Source: Alcaligenaceae bacterium (GTDB lineage Bacteria > Pseudomonadota > Gammaproteobacteria > Burkholderiales > Burkholderiaceae_B). Taken from it: DNA of 64,000 nucleotides. The notes under the pieces are model-generated. The model was not told where the DNA came from. It did no database searches and worked only from the letters and a program-made list of their open reading frames with translations. Positions within the stretch are counted from its first letter, which is position 1, and every line of letters starts with the position of its first letter. Shown here piece by piece: positions 26,094-34,722 of the stretch. Made by a program: the position numbers and the translations under genes. Location: assembly GCA_947380655.1 (NCBI GenBank), contig CANCRX010000010.1:1-64000 (forward strand), in the 5' to 3' direction.

Positions 26094-26130
26094 ATTTACA
26101 AATCTAAAGTTAAAATTTGGATTTGTAAAT
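26094..26130. promoter_or_regulatory. 11-bp inverted repeat overlapping the DUF4143 gene start
   Basis: ATTTACAAATC (26094-26104) and GATTTGTAAAT (26120-26130) are perfect arms with a 15-base spacer. The right arm includes the first two bases of the ATG at 26129, and the left arm overlaps a TATAAT at 26090-26095. It could be an operator for self-repression or an RNA hairpin that hides the start codon. Confidence 0.75.
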
Positions 26131-27292
26131 GATTGCTCGCGATGCAGCTAAGACCTTGATTCGACTAGCAAATGGTTTTCCAGTGATTGCGATCACGGGT
26201 CCCCGTCAAGCTGGTAAAACAACGCTAGCAAAAGCTGTATTCAAAGATAAGCAATACATTTCACTCGAAAATCCCGATGAACGGGAGTTTGCACAAAACG
26301 ACCCAAAACGCTTTCTCGCCAGGTTTCCTCAAGGAGCAATACTGGACGAGGTGCAACGTTGCCCAGAATTGCTTTCCTGGCTACAAGGTTGGGTAGATAG
26401 TCGTGGTGTGATGGGTGATTTTGTGTTGACTGGTTCAGCTCAACTGAATCTCATAGAAGGAATTACGCAATCACTCGCCGGTCGGGTCGGCAGGGTTGAG
26501 TTGTTACCTTTATCGGCCAGTGAACTCACTGCCGCAGACAAATTACCACGATCACTTTCAGAGTGTCTGATCCAAGGCGGATATCCTGCCCTCTACAGCC
26601 GTGATGTGAGTGCGCAAGACTGGTTTGCAAACTATATCGCTACCTACGTTGAGCGCGATGTACGTCAAATCATTTCTGTGCGTGACTTGGGACAATTTCA
26701 AACTTTCGTCAAAATGTGTGCGGCTCGGACAGGTCAGTTGCTTAACTTGACCTCGCTTGGAGCAGATTGCGGTATCAGCGCTGTGACTGCAAAACACTGG
26801 CTAACCGTACTAGAGGCTAGTTACGTCATCACATTACTGAGGCCACACCATCGTAATTATGGCAAGCGCTTGGTCAAGACACCTAAATTGTATTTTCTGG
26901 ACTCGGGCTTGGCCGCGTGGTTAATGGGCATACGTGATCCACAAACCTTAGAAACCCATGCGTCGCGGGGAGCCATATTTGAAACATGGGTGGTAAGTGA
27001 ACTCTATAAAAAACGTCTGAATGCAGGCCAGCCACTGGATTTGTACTTTTGGCGTGATAGTCAGGGCAATGAAGTAGATCTCATTGCTGAAACCGTAGAG
27101 GGATTGCAACCTATTGAAATCAAATCTGGGGCCACCTATGCGTCAGACTGGACCAAAGGATTAACAACGTGGCGGGCACTGTCTCAATCTGAAAGCCTCG
27201 CACCCGCGCTCATTTATGGCGGAGATACAAGTTTTGAACGAGAGGGCTTAAAGGTCTGGGGCTGGCGTGATCCTGCACGAGCAATCGACTAA
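26129..27292 (+). CDS. DUF4143 AAA ATPase (PD-(D/E)XK-like C-terminus)
   Basis: A 387-residue protein. It has an AAA P-loop domain with Walker A GPRQAGKT (24-31) and Walker B ILDEVQR (71-77), the sensor-like LTGSAQ, then a DUF4143 region. Its C-terminus reads FWRDSQGNEVDLIAE...PIEIKSG, which looks like a PD-(D/E)XK nuclease fold (the ExD and ExK pattern). The family is scattered across bacteria and archaea and its role is uncertain. It lies alone between two tRNA genes, and its flanks are AT-rich, which suggests acquisition. There is no ribosome-binding site ahead of its ATG; instead an inverted repeat covers the start. Confidence 0.88.
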   Translation: MIARDAAKTLIRLANGFPVIAITGPRQAGKTTLAKAVFKDKQYISLENPDEREFAQNDPKRFLARFPQGAILDEVQRCPELLSWLQGWVDSRGVMGDFVLTGSAQLNLIEGITQSLAGRVGRVELLPLSASELTAADKLPRSLSECLIQGGYPALYSRDVSAQDWFANYIATYVERDVRQIISVRDLGQFQTFVKMCAARTGQLLNLTSLGADCGISAVTAKHWLTVLEASYVITLLRPHHRNYGKRLVKTPKLYFLDSGLAAWLMGIRDPQTLETHASRGAIFETWVVSELYKKRLNAGQPLDLYFWRDSQGNEVDLIAETVEGLQPIEIKSGATYASDWTKGLTTWRALSQSESLAPALIYGGDTSFEREGLKVWGWRDPARAID

Positions 27293-27412
27293 ATCGCCGG
27301 TCAATTAATTTTCTTTACCTAAAAAATTGAGATACCTCACAAAATTAAATAAACCTTATATTTTTTGAGGCAAGAAACATCACTTTGTTGTAAGATTGCG
27401 GCTCTGTTGAAA

Positions 27413-27486
27413 GGCGCAATGGCAGAGTGGTTATGTAGCGGATTGCAAATCCGTCAAGCTCGGTTCGATTCCGGGTTGCGCCTCCA
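27413..27486 (+). tRNA. tRNA-Cys (GCA)
   Basis: Acceptor GGCGCAA pairs with TTGCGCC. The D arm holds GGCAGAGTGGTTATG, the anticodon loop has GCA at 27445-27447, and the T arm has GGTTCGATTCC. TCCA is encoded at the 3' end. A TAAGAT at 27391-27396 is a possible -10 element. Confidence 0.97.
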
Positions 27487-27536
27487 GCCCTCACGGTTAT
27501 GATTCAGTCACTTTATTTTTATACTGACTGTATCAA

Positions 27537-28826
27537 ATGCCATCCCAGGGTCCTCCAACAACAACGCCCCCTCCTCTATCTCAATCAAGCTCGCCGGTTA
27601 TTTCGCGTGCGCTGGCCATCAGAATTTTTTTCAGCTTTGCACTAGGTTATTTCATTTCCTACGCATTGCGCTCAGTCAATGCCGCACTCGCACCTTTGCT
27701 CGCATCCGACCTGCATCTTTCCGCAGGTGATCTTGGCTGGCTTTCCTCCGCGTTTTTTCTTTCATTTACTGCGATGCAAATCCCACTAGGTATTTGTCTG
27801 GATCGCTTTGGTGCCCGCCGTACTGAGTCGTTTTTGCTAGTGATCGCAGCATGCGGGGCGTTAGTCATTTCGATCGGACACTCGCTCTGGATGGTATCGC
27901 TAGGACGCATGCTAATTGGCATGGGCGTTGCCGCCTGCCTGATGGCCCCCTACGCCTATTTCCGTCGCAGCTTTGCTGCGAATAGGCAGGCACAGCTCGC
28001 CATGTGGATGCTGATCGCAGGCACCTCGGGCGCACTGCTTGCAACCCAGCCTGCACTGCTGTTGGCGCAATGGCTGGGCTGGCGTCAATTTTTTGTGTTT
28101 GCAGCGGTGCTGCTGGCCTGTGCGGCCGCCTCGATTTTTTTGTGGACAGGTGATCACGATCGTCAGACAGCGACACAAATAGCAAATAATCCACCCGTGG
28201 GGTTTTTGAGCCTGCTGACCAACCCGTTGATGTTGCGCGTCATCCCGACAACGATCTTTTTTTCTGGCGGTTTCGCAGCGCTGCAGTCTCTCTGGGCTGG
28301 ACCATGGTTGACGCAGGTACTCCAAATGAGCCCTGCTCAGGCAGGCCAACATCTGCTTTATTTCAATGCAGCTCTGCTCGTGAGTTATGTAGCGATGAGC
28401 ATGATCAGCCCTAGGCTTGAAAAGCGCGGAATCACGCTGGCCAAGCAGTCTATGATCGCGTTTATCTGGTTTCCACTATGCTTGGGGACCATGTTGTTCT
28501 GGCAAACTCCCGAAGCATGGATCCTGTGGATTTTTCTGGCGCCCGGTGTGCCAGCCGTCATTCTGATGCAAACACAAACAGCGCTCGCCTTTCCCCGCCA
28601 TATGGCGGGCCGGGTGTTGACAACGTTCAATCTGGTGATGTTTGGCGGCGCATTTAGCATACAGTGGGGTATTGGTTTGCTTGCTGATTTATTCAGCGCC
28701 TGGCAATACAGCCCTCGTGCGTCGCTGACTCTCGCCTTTGCTTGCCTGGTGATTCTGCAGCTATGCAGTCTTGTCTGGTTTCTCATGCGACGCTCTGCGG
28801 TGGCAATTCAACAACCTTCAAACTAA
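27537..28826 (+). CDS. MFS transporter
   Basis: A 429-residue inner-membrane carrier with about 12 hydrophobic segments after a Pro/Ser-rich cytosolic tail of about 25 residues. The major facilitator motif between helices 2 and 3 reads GICLDRFGARR. It resembles the group of uncharacterised permeases related to organic-anion and sugar-phosphate carriers, with YALRSVNAALAPLLASDLHLSAGDLGWLSSAFF at the first two helices. The substrate cannot be told. It follows tRNA-Cys by 50 bases and is upstream of a DUF2946 gene (12-base gap). Confidence 0.9.
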   Translation: MPSQGPPTTTPPPLSQSSSPVISRALAIRIFFSFALGYFISYALRSVNAALAPLLASDLHLSAGDLGWLSSAFFLSFTAMQIPLGICLDRFGARRTESFLLVIAACGALVISIGHSLWMVSLGRMLIGMGVAACLMAPYAYFRRSFAANRQAQLAMWMLIAGTSGALLATQPALLLAQWLGWRQFFVFAAVLLACAAASIFLWTGDHDRQTATQIANNPPVGFLSLLTNPLMLRVIPTTIFFSGGFAALQSLWAGPWLTQVLQMSPAQAGQHLLYFNAALLVSYVAMSMISPRLEKRGITLAKQSMIAFIWFPLCLGTMLFWQTPEAWILWIFLAPGVPAVILMQTQTALAFPRHMAGRVLTTFNLVMFGGAFSIQWGIGLLADLFSAWQYSPRASLTLAFACLVILQLCSLVWFLMRRSAVAIQQPSN

Positions 28827-28838
28827 GAGACGACACTG

Positions 28839-29477
28839 ATGGATCAATCCGTGATTGATGCACTACAGCGATGGCCTAATGTACCTGCGGTGTATGGTTG
28901 GCTGTCTTTATCAGCCAGAGGGGATTGGCGTCTGCATCCACTTGGCGATGCGCAACGCGGTGAATCAGGCGAGGGCATCAGCAATCCGCAAATAATCGGT
29001 TTTATGGGACGCAACTACGCGAGCGAACCCGACGGCAAATGGTATTTTCAGAATGGCCCACAGCGTGTCTACGTCAGACTCGATGCCGCACCCTATGTAG
29101 CGCATGTCGAGCCCACTGGTGCAAAACTTGTCACACACAACGGGCTCAGTATCGGGCAAGTGCTGGAGTGGCGGACAGATGAAATGGGCCAGTTGTATGC
29201 GCAAACCAATTTAGGCGGGGCGCGGATTGACGACCGGGATCTGATTGCCTTAGCCGAGATCCTTCAAACTCCGCAGGGTCTGAGCCTGCTCGAAGTGCTG
29301 GAGCTTAGCCAGCAACCAGCTGGCATTGCGACGCCCTCGCTATTTGACCCCACAGGTCATTACCCAGCTTTAAGCCAGCCGGTGCCTTGCCGTAGCGTTC
29401 TAAATAAAGACATCCCTCAACAGCTGGGCTTCATCAAGAATCCACATTCAGCGACAAGTCCTCAACAAGTGTCTTAA
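28839..29477 (+). CDS. DUF2946 family protein
   Basis: A 212-residue soluble protein. The segments VPAVYGWLSLSARGDWRL, NPQIIGFMGRNYASEPDGKWYFQNGPQRVYVRLDAAPYV and the following beta-rich part match my memory of the DUF2946 family of betaproteobacteria, which has no known function. It is probably cotranscribed with the MFS gene upstream and the NUDIX gene downstream (11-base gap). Confidence 0.65.
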   Translation: MDQSVIDALQRWPNVPAVYGWLSLSARGDWRLHPLGDAQRGESGEGISNPQIIGFMGRNYASEPDGKWYFQNGPQRVYVRLDAAPYVAHVEPTGAKLVTHNGLSIGQVLEWRTDEMGQLYAQTNLGGARIDDRDLIALAEILQTPQGLSLLEVLELSQQPAGIATPSLFDPTGHYPALSQPVPCRSVLNKDIPQQLGFIKNPHSATSPQQVS

Positions 29478-29488
29478 AATATGATCCT

Positions 29489-30070
29489 ATGAGCAAAGAC
29501 GCCGAGTTCTACTTCCCCGCCCCACGCCTGCAAAAATTTTGCAGCCAGTGCGCCACGCCCATCACGCGCCGTATTCCGCCGGGTGATAACCGCGAACGTG
29601 ACCTGTGCGAACACTGCGGCGCTGTGCACTATCAAAACCCTCGCCTAGTGGTCGGCACCATGCCTGTCTGGCAGGATAAAGTCCTGCTGTGTCTGCGCGC
29701 CATTGAGCCGCGTGCCAATTTCTGGACCTTGCCTGCTGGCTTCATGGAACTCGCCGAAACCCTCCCTGAGGGCGCTGCACGCGAAACCCAGGAAGAAGCC
29801 GGCGTAAAAATAAAACTTGGCAGCCTCTATACCGTCATCGATATCCCACATGTTGATCAGGTGCACGTGTATTTCCTGGCTGAAGCACTGGGACCAGAGC
29901 TCGACCCAGGACCTGAGACCCTTGAGGCACGCTGGTATGGCTTTGATGAAATCCCCTGGGACAACCTGGCGTTTAAATCTGTCCACACCACACTTAAACA
30001 CTATCTCAGCGATCGTGAATCGGGACAGTTTCCGACTCATCACTATTCGCTTGGCGGACCTAAACACTAA
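29489..30070 (+). CDS. NUDIX hydrolase with N-terminal zinc ribbon
   Basis: A 193-residue pyrophosphohydrolase. A zinc ribbon (CSQC at 18-21 and CEHC at 40-43) precedes the NUDIX fold, whose box GFMELAETLPEGAARETQEEAGV matches GX5EX7REUXEEXGU. The layout resembles NADH pyrophosphatase-related NUDIX proteins, but the substrate is not fixed by the motifs. It is in a run of same-strand genes ahead of aat. Confidence 0.9.
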   Translation: MSKDAEFYFPAPRLQKFCSQCATPITRRIPPGDNRERDLCEHCGAVHYQNPRLVVGTMPVWQDKVLLCLRAIEPRANFWTLPAGFMELAETLPEGAARETQEEAGVKIKLGSLYTVIDIPHVDQVHVYFLAEALGPELDPGPETLEARWYGFDEIPWDNLAFKSVHTTLKHYLSDRESGQFPTHHYSLGGPKH

Positions 30071-30084
30071 TCAAAGAGGCGCGA

Positions 30085-30840
30085 GTGCCCTCATTGAAAC
30101 TGGTCTGGCTTGAGCACGACACGCCATTTCCTGATCCTTGCGAAGCACTGACCCATCCACCCGGCCTGCTCGCTGCGGGTGCAGACCTCACCATAGAAAG
30201 ATTACGTATGGCCTATAGTCAGGGGATTTTCCCCTGGTTTCAGGAAGGTGAACCCATCCTCTGGTGGTCGCCAGAGCCGCGAATGGTGCTCAAATGTGCA
30301 GAATTTCATCCCTCGCATTCATTACGCAAACGTTTGCGACAAATTGCGCGTAATCAGCAGCAAGGCAATTTTGAGGTGGTCGTCAAAGTCGACCACTCAT
30401 TGCGAGGTGTCATGCAAGGATGTGCCAGACGCGCGGTGGATGGCAGCCCGGAAACCTGGATTACACGCGACATGCAACTGGCCTATCAGGCCTGGCATCT
30501 GGCCGGGCAGGTCCACAGCATTGAAACCTGGGTACAGGGTGAACTCGTCGGCGGTCTGTACGGAGTCAGTATCGGGCAGATGTTTTATGGCGAATCCATG
30601 TTTAGTCACGCCACGGATGCCTCTAAAATCGCCCTCGCACACTTGGTGGGATTCTTACACAAGCAAGGGGTCAGCTGGATAGACTGTCAGATGCAGACTG
30701 AGCATCTGGGCAGGATGGGCGCAGCGCCTGTTTCGCGTCGCGTCTTTGTTGAGCATGTCAGGCGATGCTGTGCGCAGCCAGCGATTGATTGGGCGCCCGG
30801 CTGGTTAGATCAGTCGGGTATTTTGCACCCAGACGTGTAA
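30085..30840 (+). CDS. aat: Leucyl/phenylalanyl-tRNA-protein transferase
   Basis: A 251-residue enzyme that adds Leu or Phe to N-terminal Arg or Lys of proteins, marking them for ClpAP. Signatures are FPDPCEALTHPPGLLAAGADL, AYSQGIFPWFQEGEPILWWSPEPRMVL and the C-terminal FLHKQGVSWIDCQMQTEHLGRMGA. The start is GTG at 30085 with AAGAGG six bases ahead. It is paired with bpt, the second N-degron transferase, 48 bases downstream. Confidence 0.96.
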   Translation: MPSLKLVWLEHDTPFPDPCEALTHPPGLLAAGADLTIERLRMAYSQGIFPWFQEGEPILWWSPEPRMVLKCAEFHPSHSLRKRLRQIARNQQQGNFEVVVKVDHSLRGVMQGCARRAVDGSPETWITRDMQLAYQAWHLAGQVHSIETWVQGELVGGLYGVSIGQMFYGESMFSHATDASKIALAHLVGFLHKQGVSWIDCQMQTEHLGRMGAAPVSRRVFVEHVRRCCAQPAIDWAPGWLDQSGILHPDV

Positions 30841-30888
30841 TATCCATGTCATGAATCCCACCCCCGTTAATGTGTGAAATGTTCGGGC

Positions 30889-31632
30889 ATGAGCAAACTC
30901 AAAGAACTCCCCTTCTCGACGCTGCAGTTTTATGCAACCGCACCCTATCCTTGCAGCTACCTGCCAGGCAGGGAGGCACGCTCGCAGGTCGCCGCGCCCG
31001 GGCACCTCATACATGCCGACACATACTCCCACTTGGTGGACGAGGGATTCCGGCGCAGCGGCTTGTTTACTTACCGCCCTCATTGTGATGGCTGTCAGGC
31101 CTGCATACCGGTCCGCGTCGCGGCTGAACACTTTTCTCCTAATCGCACCCAATTGCGCAGTGTCAAACGCCATCAAAATTTGCGGCCCCTTGTAGCAGAA
31201 CTGGCATGGTCTGAAGAACACTTCTCTCTCTATGCGCGCTATCAAACCATGCGCCATCCAGGGGGTGGTATGGACGAAGACAGTCGTGCGCAGTACAGTC
31301 AGTTTTTACTTGCCAGCCGTGTCAACACGCGTCTGGTTGAGTTTCGCGAGGAGGATGGCACCTTGCGAATGGTTTCGATTATTGACGTACTGGAGCAGGG
31401 GCTTTCCTCTGTCTACACTTTTTATGATCCCGATATCAAAGGCAGTTTGGGTACGTACGGGATCATGTGGCAAATCAATCAATGCCGACAGCTAAAATTA
31501 CCCTGGCTCTACTTAGGATACTGGATCGCGGACAGCCAGAAAATGGCGTATAAAGCCGGCTTTACCCCTTCCCAGTATCGGTGGGATGGACAATGGCGCG
31601 ATACGCCTCCTGACGCCCCGGTTAGTATTTAA
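30889..31632 (+). CDS. bpt: Aspartate/glutamate leucyltransferase (Bpt)
   Basis: A 247-residue bacterial protein-arginine-transferase homologue that adds Leu to N-terminal Asp or Glu. It has the Cys cluster CDGCQACIPVRV (about 66-77), the RHPGGGM segment and the acyltransferase core ending YLGYWI..KMAYKAGFTPSQY. The ATG at 30889 (MSKLKELPF) is favoured over a GTG five codons upstream. With aat this gives both branches of the Leu/N-degron pathway. Confidence 0.94.
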   Translation: MSKLKELPFSTLQFYATAPYPCSYLPGREARSQVAAPGHLIHADTYSHLVDEGFRRSGLFTYRPHCDGCQACIPVRVAAEHFSPNRTQLRSVKRHQNLRPLVAELAWSEEHFSLYARYQTMRHPGGGMDEDSRAQYSQFLLASRVNTRLVEFREEDGTLRMVSIIDVLEQGLSSVYTFYDPDIKGSLGTYGIMWQINQCRQLKLPWLYLGYWIADSQKMAYKAGFTPSQYRWDGQWRDTPPDAPVSI

Positions 31633-31712
31633 ACTCTAATCTGCATCTAAATAGTTCATGCGTTAAATAGTTAAAACCCCTCTTCCCGTTCAGATTTTTA
31701 TAGCAGCAGACA

Positions 31713-32762
31713 ATGTCCATTCTTTTTCAAGCCTACCCCCTCGCCCGTCATGCATTGTTTGCCATGGATGCTGAAGACGCGCATGAAGCCACACTGCATG
31801 CACTGCAAAAAGCTTACGACTGTTCACTGACACGTGGGTTGCTGCGTGACCGCGCATTGGCCCCCACACAGCTGATGGGTCTGTCGCTATTGAATCCTAT
31901 CGGTCTTGCTGCAGGACTGGACAAAAATGGTGCGCATATCGATGCAATGGGTAATTTAGGCTTCGGGTTTATCGAGGTAGGGACCGTCACACCCCGCGCG
32001 CAACCAGGCAACCCAAAACCAAGGATGTTTCGCATTCCCCAGGCGCAAGCCCTGATCAATCGGTTAGGATTTAATAATCTGGGGCTTGATACCTTTATTG
32101 AAAACGTCCAGCGCAGTGATTTCCGTAAACAAGGCGGTATTCTGGGCCTGAATATCGGCAAAAATGCCGACACGCCCATTGAGCGCGCAGCCGATGATTA
32201 TCTGATTGGTCTGGATGGCGTTTATCCGCATGCAGACTACATTACGGTCAATATCTCCTCACCCAACACCAAAAATTTGCGCGCCTTACAAGGTGAACAT
32301 GAACTCGACCAACTGCTGTCACGACTCGCGACGCGTCGCGAAGCACTGGCTGATCAGCATGGCAAGCGTGTCCCGCTTGTTGTCAAAATTGCGCCTGATC
32401 TCTCCGAGCTTGAAATCGATACGATTGCCGAGGTCTTACCGCGTCACGGTATAGATGGTGTGATCGCAACTAATACCACGCTGGCACGCAACGCTGTGAC
32501 AGGTATGAAACATGCCGAAGAAGCAGGCGGCCTGTCAGGTGCACCTCTGCATGCACGCTCTCTCGAAGTGATCGCACGTCTACGCAGCAAGCTCGGTTCG
32601 GAATTTGCGATTATTGGTGTCGGCGGGATCATGAATGGTCAACACGCTTTAGAAAAAATCCAGGCGGGTGCGAATGCTGTTCAACTCTATACCGGCCTGA
32701 TTTATCGCGGTCCGGCCTTGGTTGGAGAATGTGTCCGGGCGATCCGCAGCGCTTCACGCTAA
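31713..32762 (+). CDS. pyrD: Dihydroorotate dehydrogenase (quinone), class 2
   Basis: A 349-residue FMN enzyme of pyrimidine synthesis. The amphipathic N-terminus (about 1-40) marks the membrane-associated class 2 form that passes electrons to quinone. Motifs include NPIGLAAGLDKNGAHIDAMGNLGFGFIEVGTVTPRAQPGNPKPRMFR, and the Ser-containing VNISSPNTKNLR where class 2 enzymes carry the catalytic base. The order aat-bpt-pyrD is common in the group. A terminator follows. Confidence 0.97.
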   Translation: MSILFQAYPLARHALFAMDAEDAHEATLHALQKAYDCSLTRGLLRDRALAPTQLMGLSLLNPIGLAAGLDKNGAHIDAMGNLGFGFIEVGTVTPRAQPGNPKPRMFRIPQAQALINRLGFNNLGLDTFIENVQRSDFRKQGGILGLNIGKNADTPIERAADDYLIGLDGVYPHADYITVNISSPNTKNLRALQGEHELDQLLSRLATRREALADQHGKRVPLVVKIAPDLSELEIDTIAEVLPRHGIDGVIATNTTLARNAVTGMKHAEEAGGLSGAPLHARSLEVIARLRSKLGSEFAIIGVGGIMNGQHALEKIQAGANAVQLYTGLIYRGPALVGECVRAIRSASR

Positions 32763-32805
32763 CGAATCAATGATATTGCCACGATACGCAATCGGTCACG
32801 GCTAA

Positions 32806-32843
32806 AAAAACAGAAAGGCCACCTAGGTGGCCTTTCTGTTTTT
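32806..32843. terminator. Bidirectional terminator, perfect 38-base palindrome
   Basis: Arms 32806-32824 and 32825-32843 are perfect reverse complements (AAAAACAGAAAGGCCACCT and its complement). It separates pyrD from the convergent phasin and works in both directions. Confidence 0.95.
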
Positions 32844-32904
32844 ATACAACTTCTTTCTACACGCTACAGACGGTCACGACCGTCTGTTCACACAAACTTA
32901 ACAA

Positions 32905-33480
32905 TTAAGCTGCGCGACGACCGCGAGTCGTTGACTTGACAACTTCAGCTGCATCGCCTGCTGCTTTGAACGATGCACTTGCAGCTGCAGACAGGTTTTT
33001 CTCAGCAACTTCAGCAGCTTGTTTAGCAGCTTTGGTCATTGAGTCGTAGGCGCTGGTTGCTTGAGCCAGTGATGACTTGAGCATCGCCACAGCGCTTTCC
33101 GAACCTGCTGGAGCATGTTTGGTGAACTGTTCGATGGCGTCGTTTACGTGTTTCTGACCTTCAGCCGCATGTGACTCGCCTAATTTTGACAGGTCGGCCT
33201 GGACAGATGAAACGATGTCATAGACATGCTTGCTGTAAGCCATGACTTTGTCAGCGCCTGGCTGAACCAGTGTCTGTGACAAGGCAGCGGCTTCTTGAAC
33301 GTCTTTGACGCTTGAAACTTTTTGTGAGGCTTGTGAAACTTCATCAAGCGTAGCCTTGATGACTTTGAGGTTCAGATCAACCAGTTTCTCAAAACCGGTG
33401 AATACGGTACCCTGGAATGCCACCAATGAATCAATGGCGGCTTTTTGGCTGTTTAAAACTTGCTGAGGAATCGCTGACAT
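32905..33480 (-). CDS. Phasin family protein
   Basis: A 191-residue, Ala-rich, all-helical protein that coats polyhydroxyalkanoate granules. The N-terminal part (NSQKAAIDSLVAFQGTVFTGFEKLVDLNLKVIKATLDE) is the phasin domain, and the tail is low-complexity ending GRRAA. No polymer synthase gene is in the window. The 183-base upstream gap has TGC-rich palindromes that resemble sites of the granule regulator PhaR. It is strongly biased to lysine and alanine, as expected for the family. Confidence 0.92.
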   Translation of the reverse strand: MSAIPQQVLNSQKAAIDSLVAFQGTVFTGFEKLVDLNLKVIKATLDEVSQASQKVSSVKDVQEAAALSQTLVQPGADKVMAYSKHVYDIVSSVQADLSKLGESHAAEGQKHVNDAIEQFTKHAPAGSESAVAMLKSSLAQATSAYDSMTKAAKQAAEVAEKNLSAAASASFKAAGDAAEVVKSTTRGRRAA

Positions 33481-33513
33481 GGTGTTCTCCGGGATTCAAA
33501 TTAATAAATAAAA

Positions 33514-33529
33514 TTGTTGCACTGCACAA
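33514..33529. promoter_or_regulatory. Possible PhaR-type site ahead of the phasin gene
   Basis: TTGTTGCACTGCACAA is a near-palindrome with the TGCA-N-TGCA core seen at PhaR-controlled phasin promoters. It is about 35 bases upstream of the phasin start codon. Confidence 0.45.
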
Positions 33530-33565
33530 GTTCTATTGTAAATTCAAAAATACGGAAGTCAACAA

Positions 33566-33590
33566 CTTTTTGTTGCGTTGCAACAAAAAG
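33566..33590. promoter_or_regulatory. 11-bp inverted repeat between phasin and Bug receptor genes
   Basis: CTTTTTGTTGC (33566-33576) and GCAACAAAAAG (33580-33590) are perfect arms with a GTT loop, in the divergent promoter region. TGCAACAA half-sites fit the same TGC-rich theme as the site at 33514. It could be a second PhaR site or a hairpin. Confidence 0.5.
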
Positions 33591-33663
33591 GCAACAAAAT
33601 TGCCTCGACCGCTGGGCGTTTCTCTCCTAGACTGTCACTTGGAGAAAAAACGGTGCCATCCAA

Positions 33664-34680
33664 ATGAATAAAGAAAATTTAGTGTTCGGTCGTCTTAGCT
33701 CACTAATTATCAAATACGTCGGTTGCAGCTTGATGACAGTCAGCGCTTTGACGCTGGGAACCTTGACGCATGCTCAGACTGCAGAGTCATACCCAACAAA
33801 ACCGATCAAGATTGTTGTCGGCTTCGCGCCTGGTGGTGGCTCGGACTTTATCGCCCGGATCGTTGCACAAAAATTAACCCAACAACTTGGCCAGACCGTT
33901 TTCGTAGAAAACCGTCCAGGCGCCGGCGGTAATCTCGGAGCCGAGATCGCCCTGAAAGCACCAGGTGATGGCTACACCCTTTTCCTTGCGGCCACCAGTT
34001 ACACCGTCAACGCAAACCTGTACAAATTGCCATTTGACCCAATCAAAGACATTACCGCGATCGCCCGGCTGGCAAGCGGACCCTTTATTGTTGCAACAAA
34101 CCCGAATTTGTCTATTCCTAATCTGAAAGCGCTTGTCGATCTGGCTAAAAAAGAGCCCGGAAAACTCAGCTATGCTTCAGCCGGCAACGGCAGCATTACC
34201 CACGTTGCGACGGAGTATTTTCTGTCAACCGCAGGCATCGATGTACTCCATGTGCCCTACAAAGGCACCTCGCCGGCACTGACTGATACGATTTCAGGAC
34301 AGGTACAGTTTATTTTCGGAACGGTCGCCTCCACCATGCCGCACGTTCAATCAGGTAAGCTGACTGCGCTCGCGGTCACTACCGCACAACGTCTGGCTGC
34401 ATTACCTAACGTGCCGACCGTGATGGAGTCGGGTTATCCTGATTTTGACGTGTCCGTCTGGCACGGACTGATCGGCCCCAAAGGGATTCCTGCCGATATC
34501 GTCCTCAAAATCAATCAAGCGGTGCGTACAGCCCTCAATGATCCTTTGATGGCCCAACAACTTGCCTCAGACGGTCTGACAGCAAGCACTGACACACCCG
34601 AGGAATTTGCAACACTGATTGCTCAGGAGGTCGCGCGTTGGGGGGCATTAGTCAAAGCACGCGGCATTACGCTTAAATAA
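33664..34680 (+). CDS. Tripartite tricarboxylate transporter receptor (Bug family)
   Basis: A 338-residue periplasmic binding protein of the TctC/Bug family. After an N-terminal export signal ending near THAQ come the hallmarks YPTKPIKIVVGFAPGGGSDFIAR, VENRPGAGGNLGAE, PGDGYTL, and YASAGNGSITHV with VPYKGTSPAL. These receptors bind carboxylates or related small molecules. No TctA or TctB membrane gene is present, so it is an orphan receptor, as most Bug proteins are. A convergent IclR regulator follows. Confidence 0.94.
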   Translation: MNKENLVFGRLSSLIIKYVGCSLMTVSALTLGTLTHAQTAESYPTKPIKIVVGFAPGGGSDFIARIVAQKLTQQLGQTVFVENRPGAGGNLGAEIALKAPGDGYTLFLAATSYTVNANLYKLPFDPIKDITAIARLASGPFIVATNPNLSIPNLKALVDLAKKEPGKLSYASAGNGSITHVATEYFLSTAGIDVLHVPYKGTSPALTDTISGQVQFIFGTVASTMPHVQSGKLTALAVTTAQRLAALPNVPTVMESGYPDFDVSVWHGLIGPKGIPADIVLKINQAVRTALNDPLMAQQLASDGLTASTDTPEEFATLIAQEVARWGALVKARGITLK

Positions 34681-34682
34681 GC

Positions 34683-34715
34683 GCTGGAATCCGCGCCTCA
34701 AGCACTCCAGCTTTT
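34683..34715 (+). terminator. Weak terminator candidate after the Bug gene
   Basis: GCTGGA (34683-34688) pairs with TCCAGC (34706-34711) across a 17-base loop, followed by TTTTA. Confidence 0.4.
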
Positions 34716-34722
34716 ATTGCAC

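Noticed and set aside
25885..27486. Attachment-site duplication around the gene between the tRNAs
   Set aside because: No second copy of either tRNA 3' end was found in the gap and there is no integrase, so a classical tRNA-integrated island is not supported.
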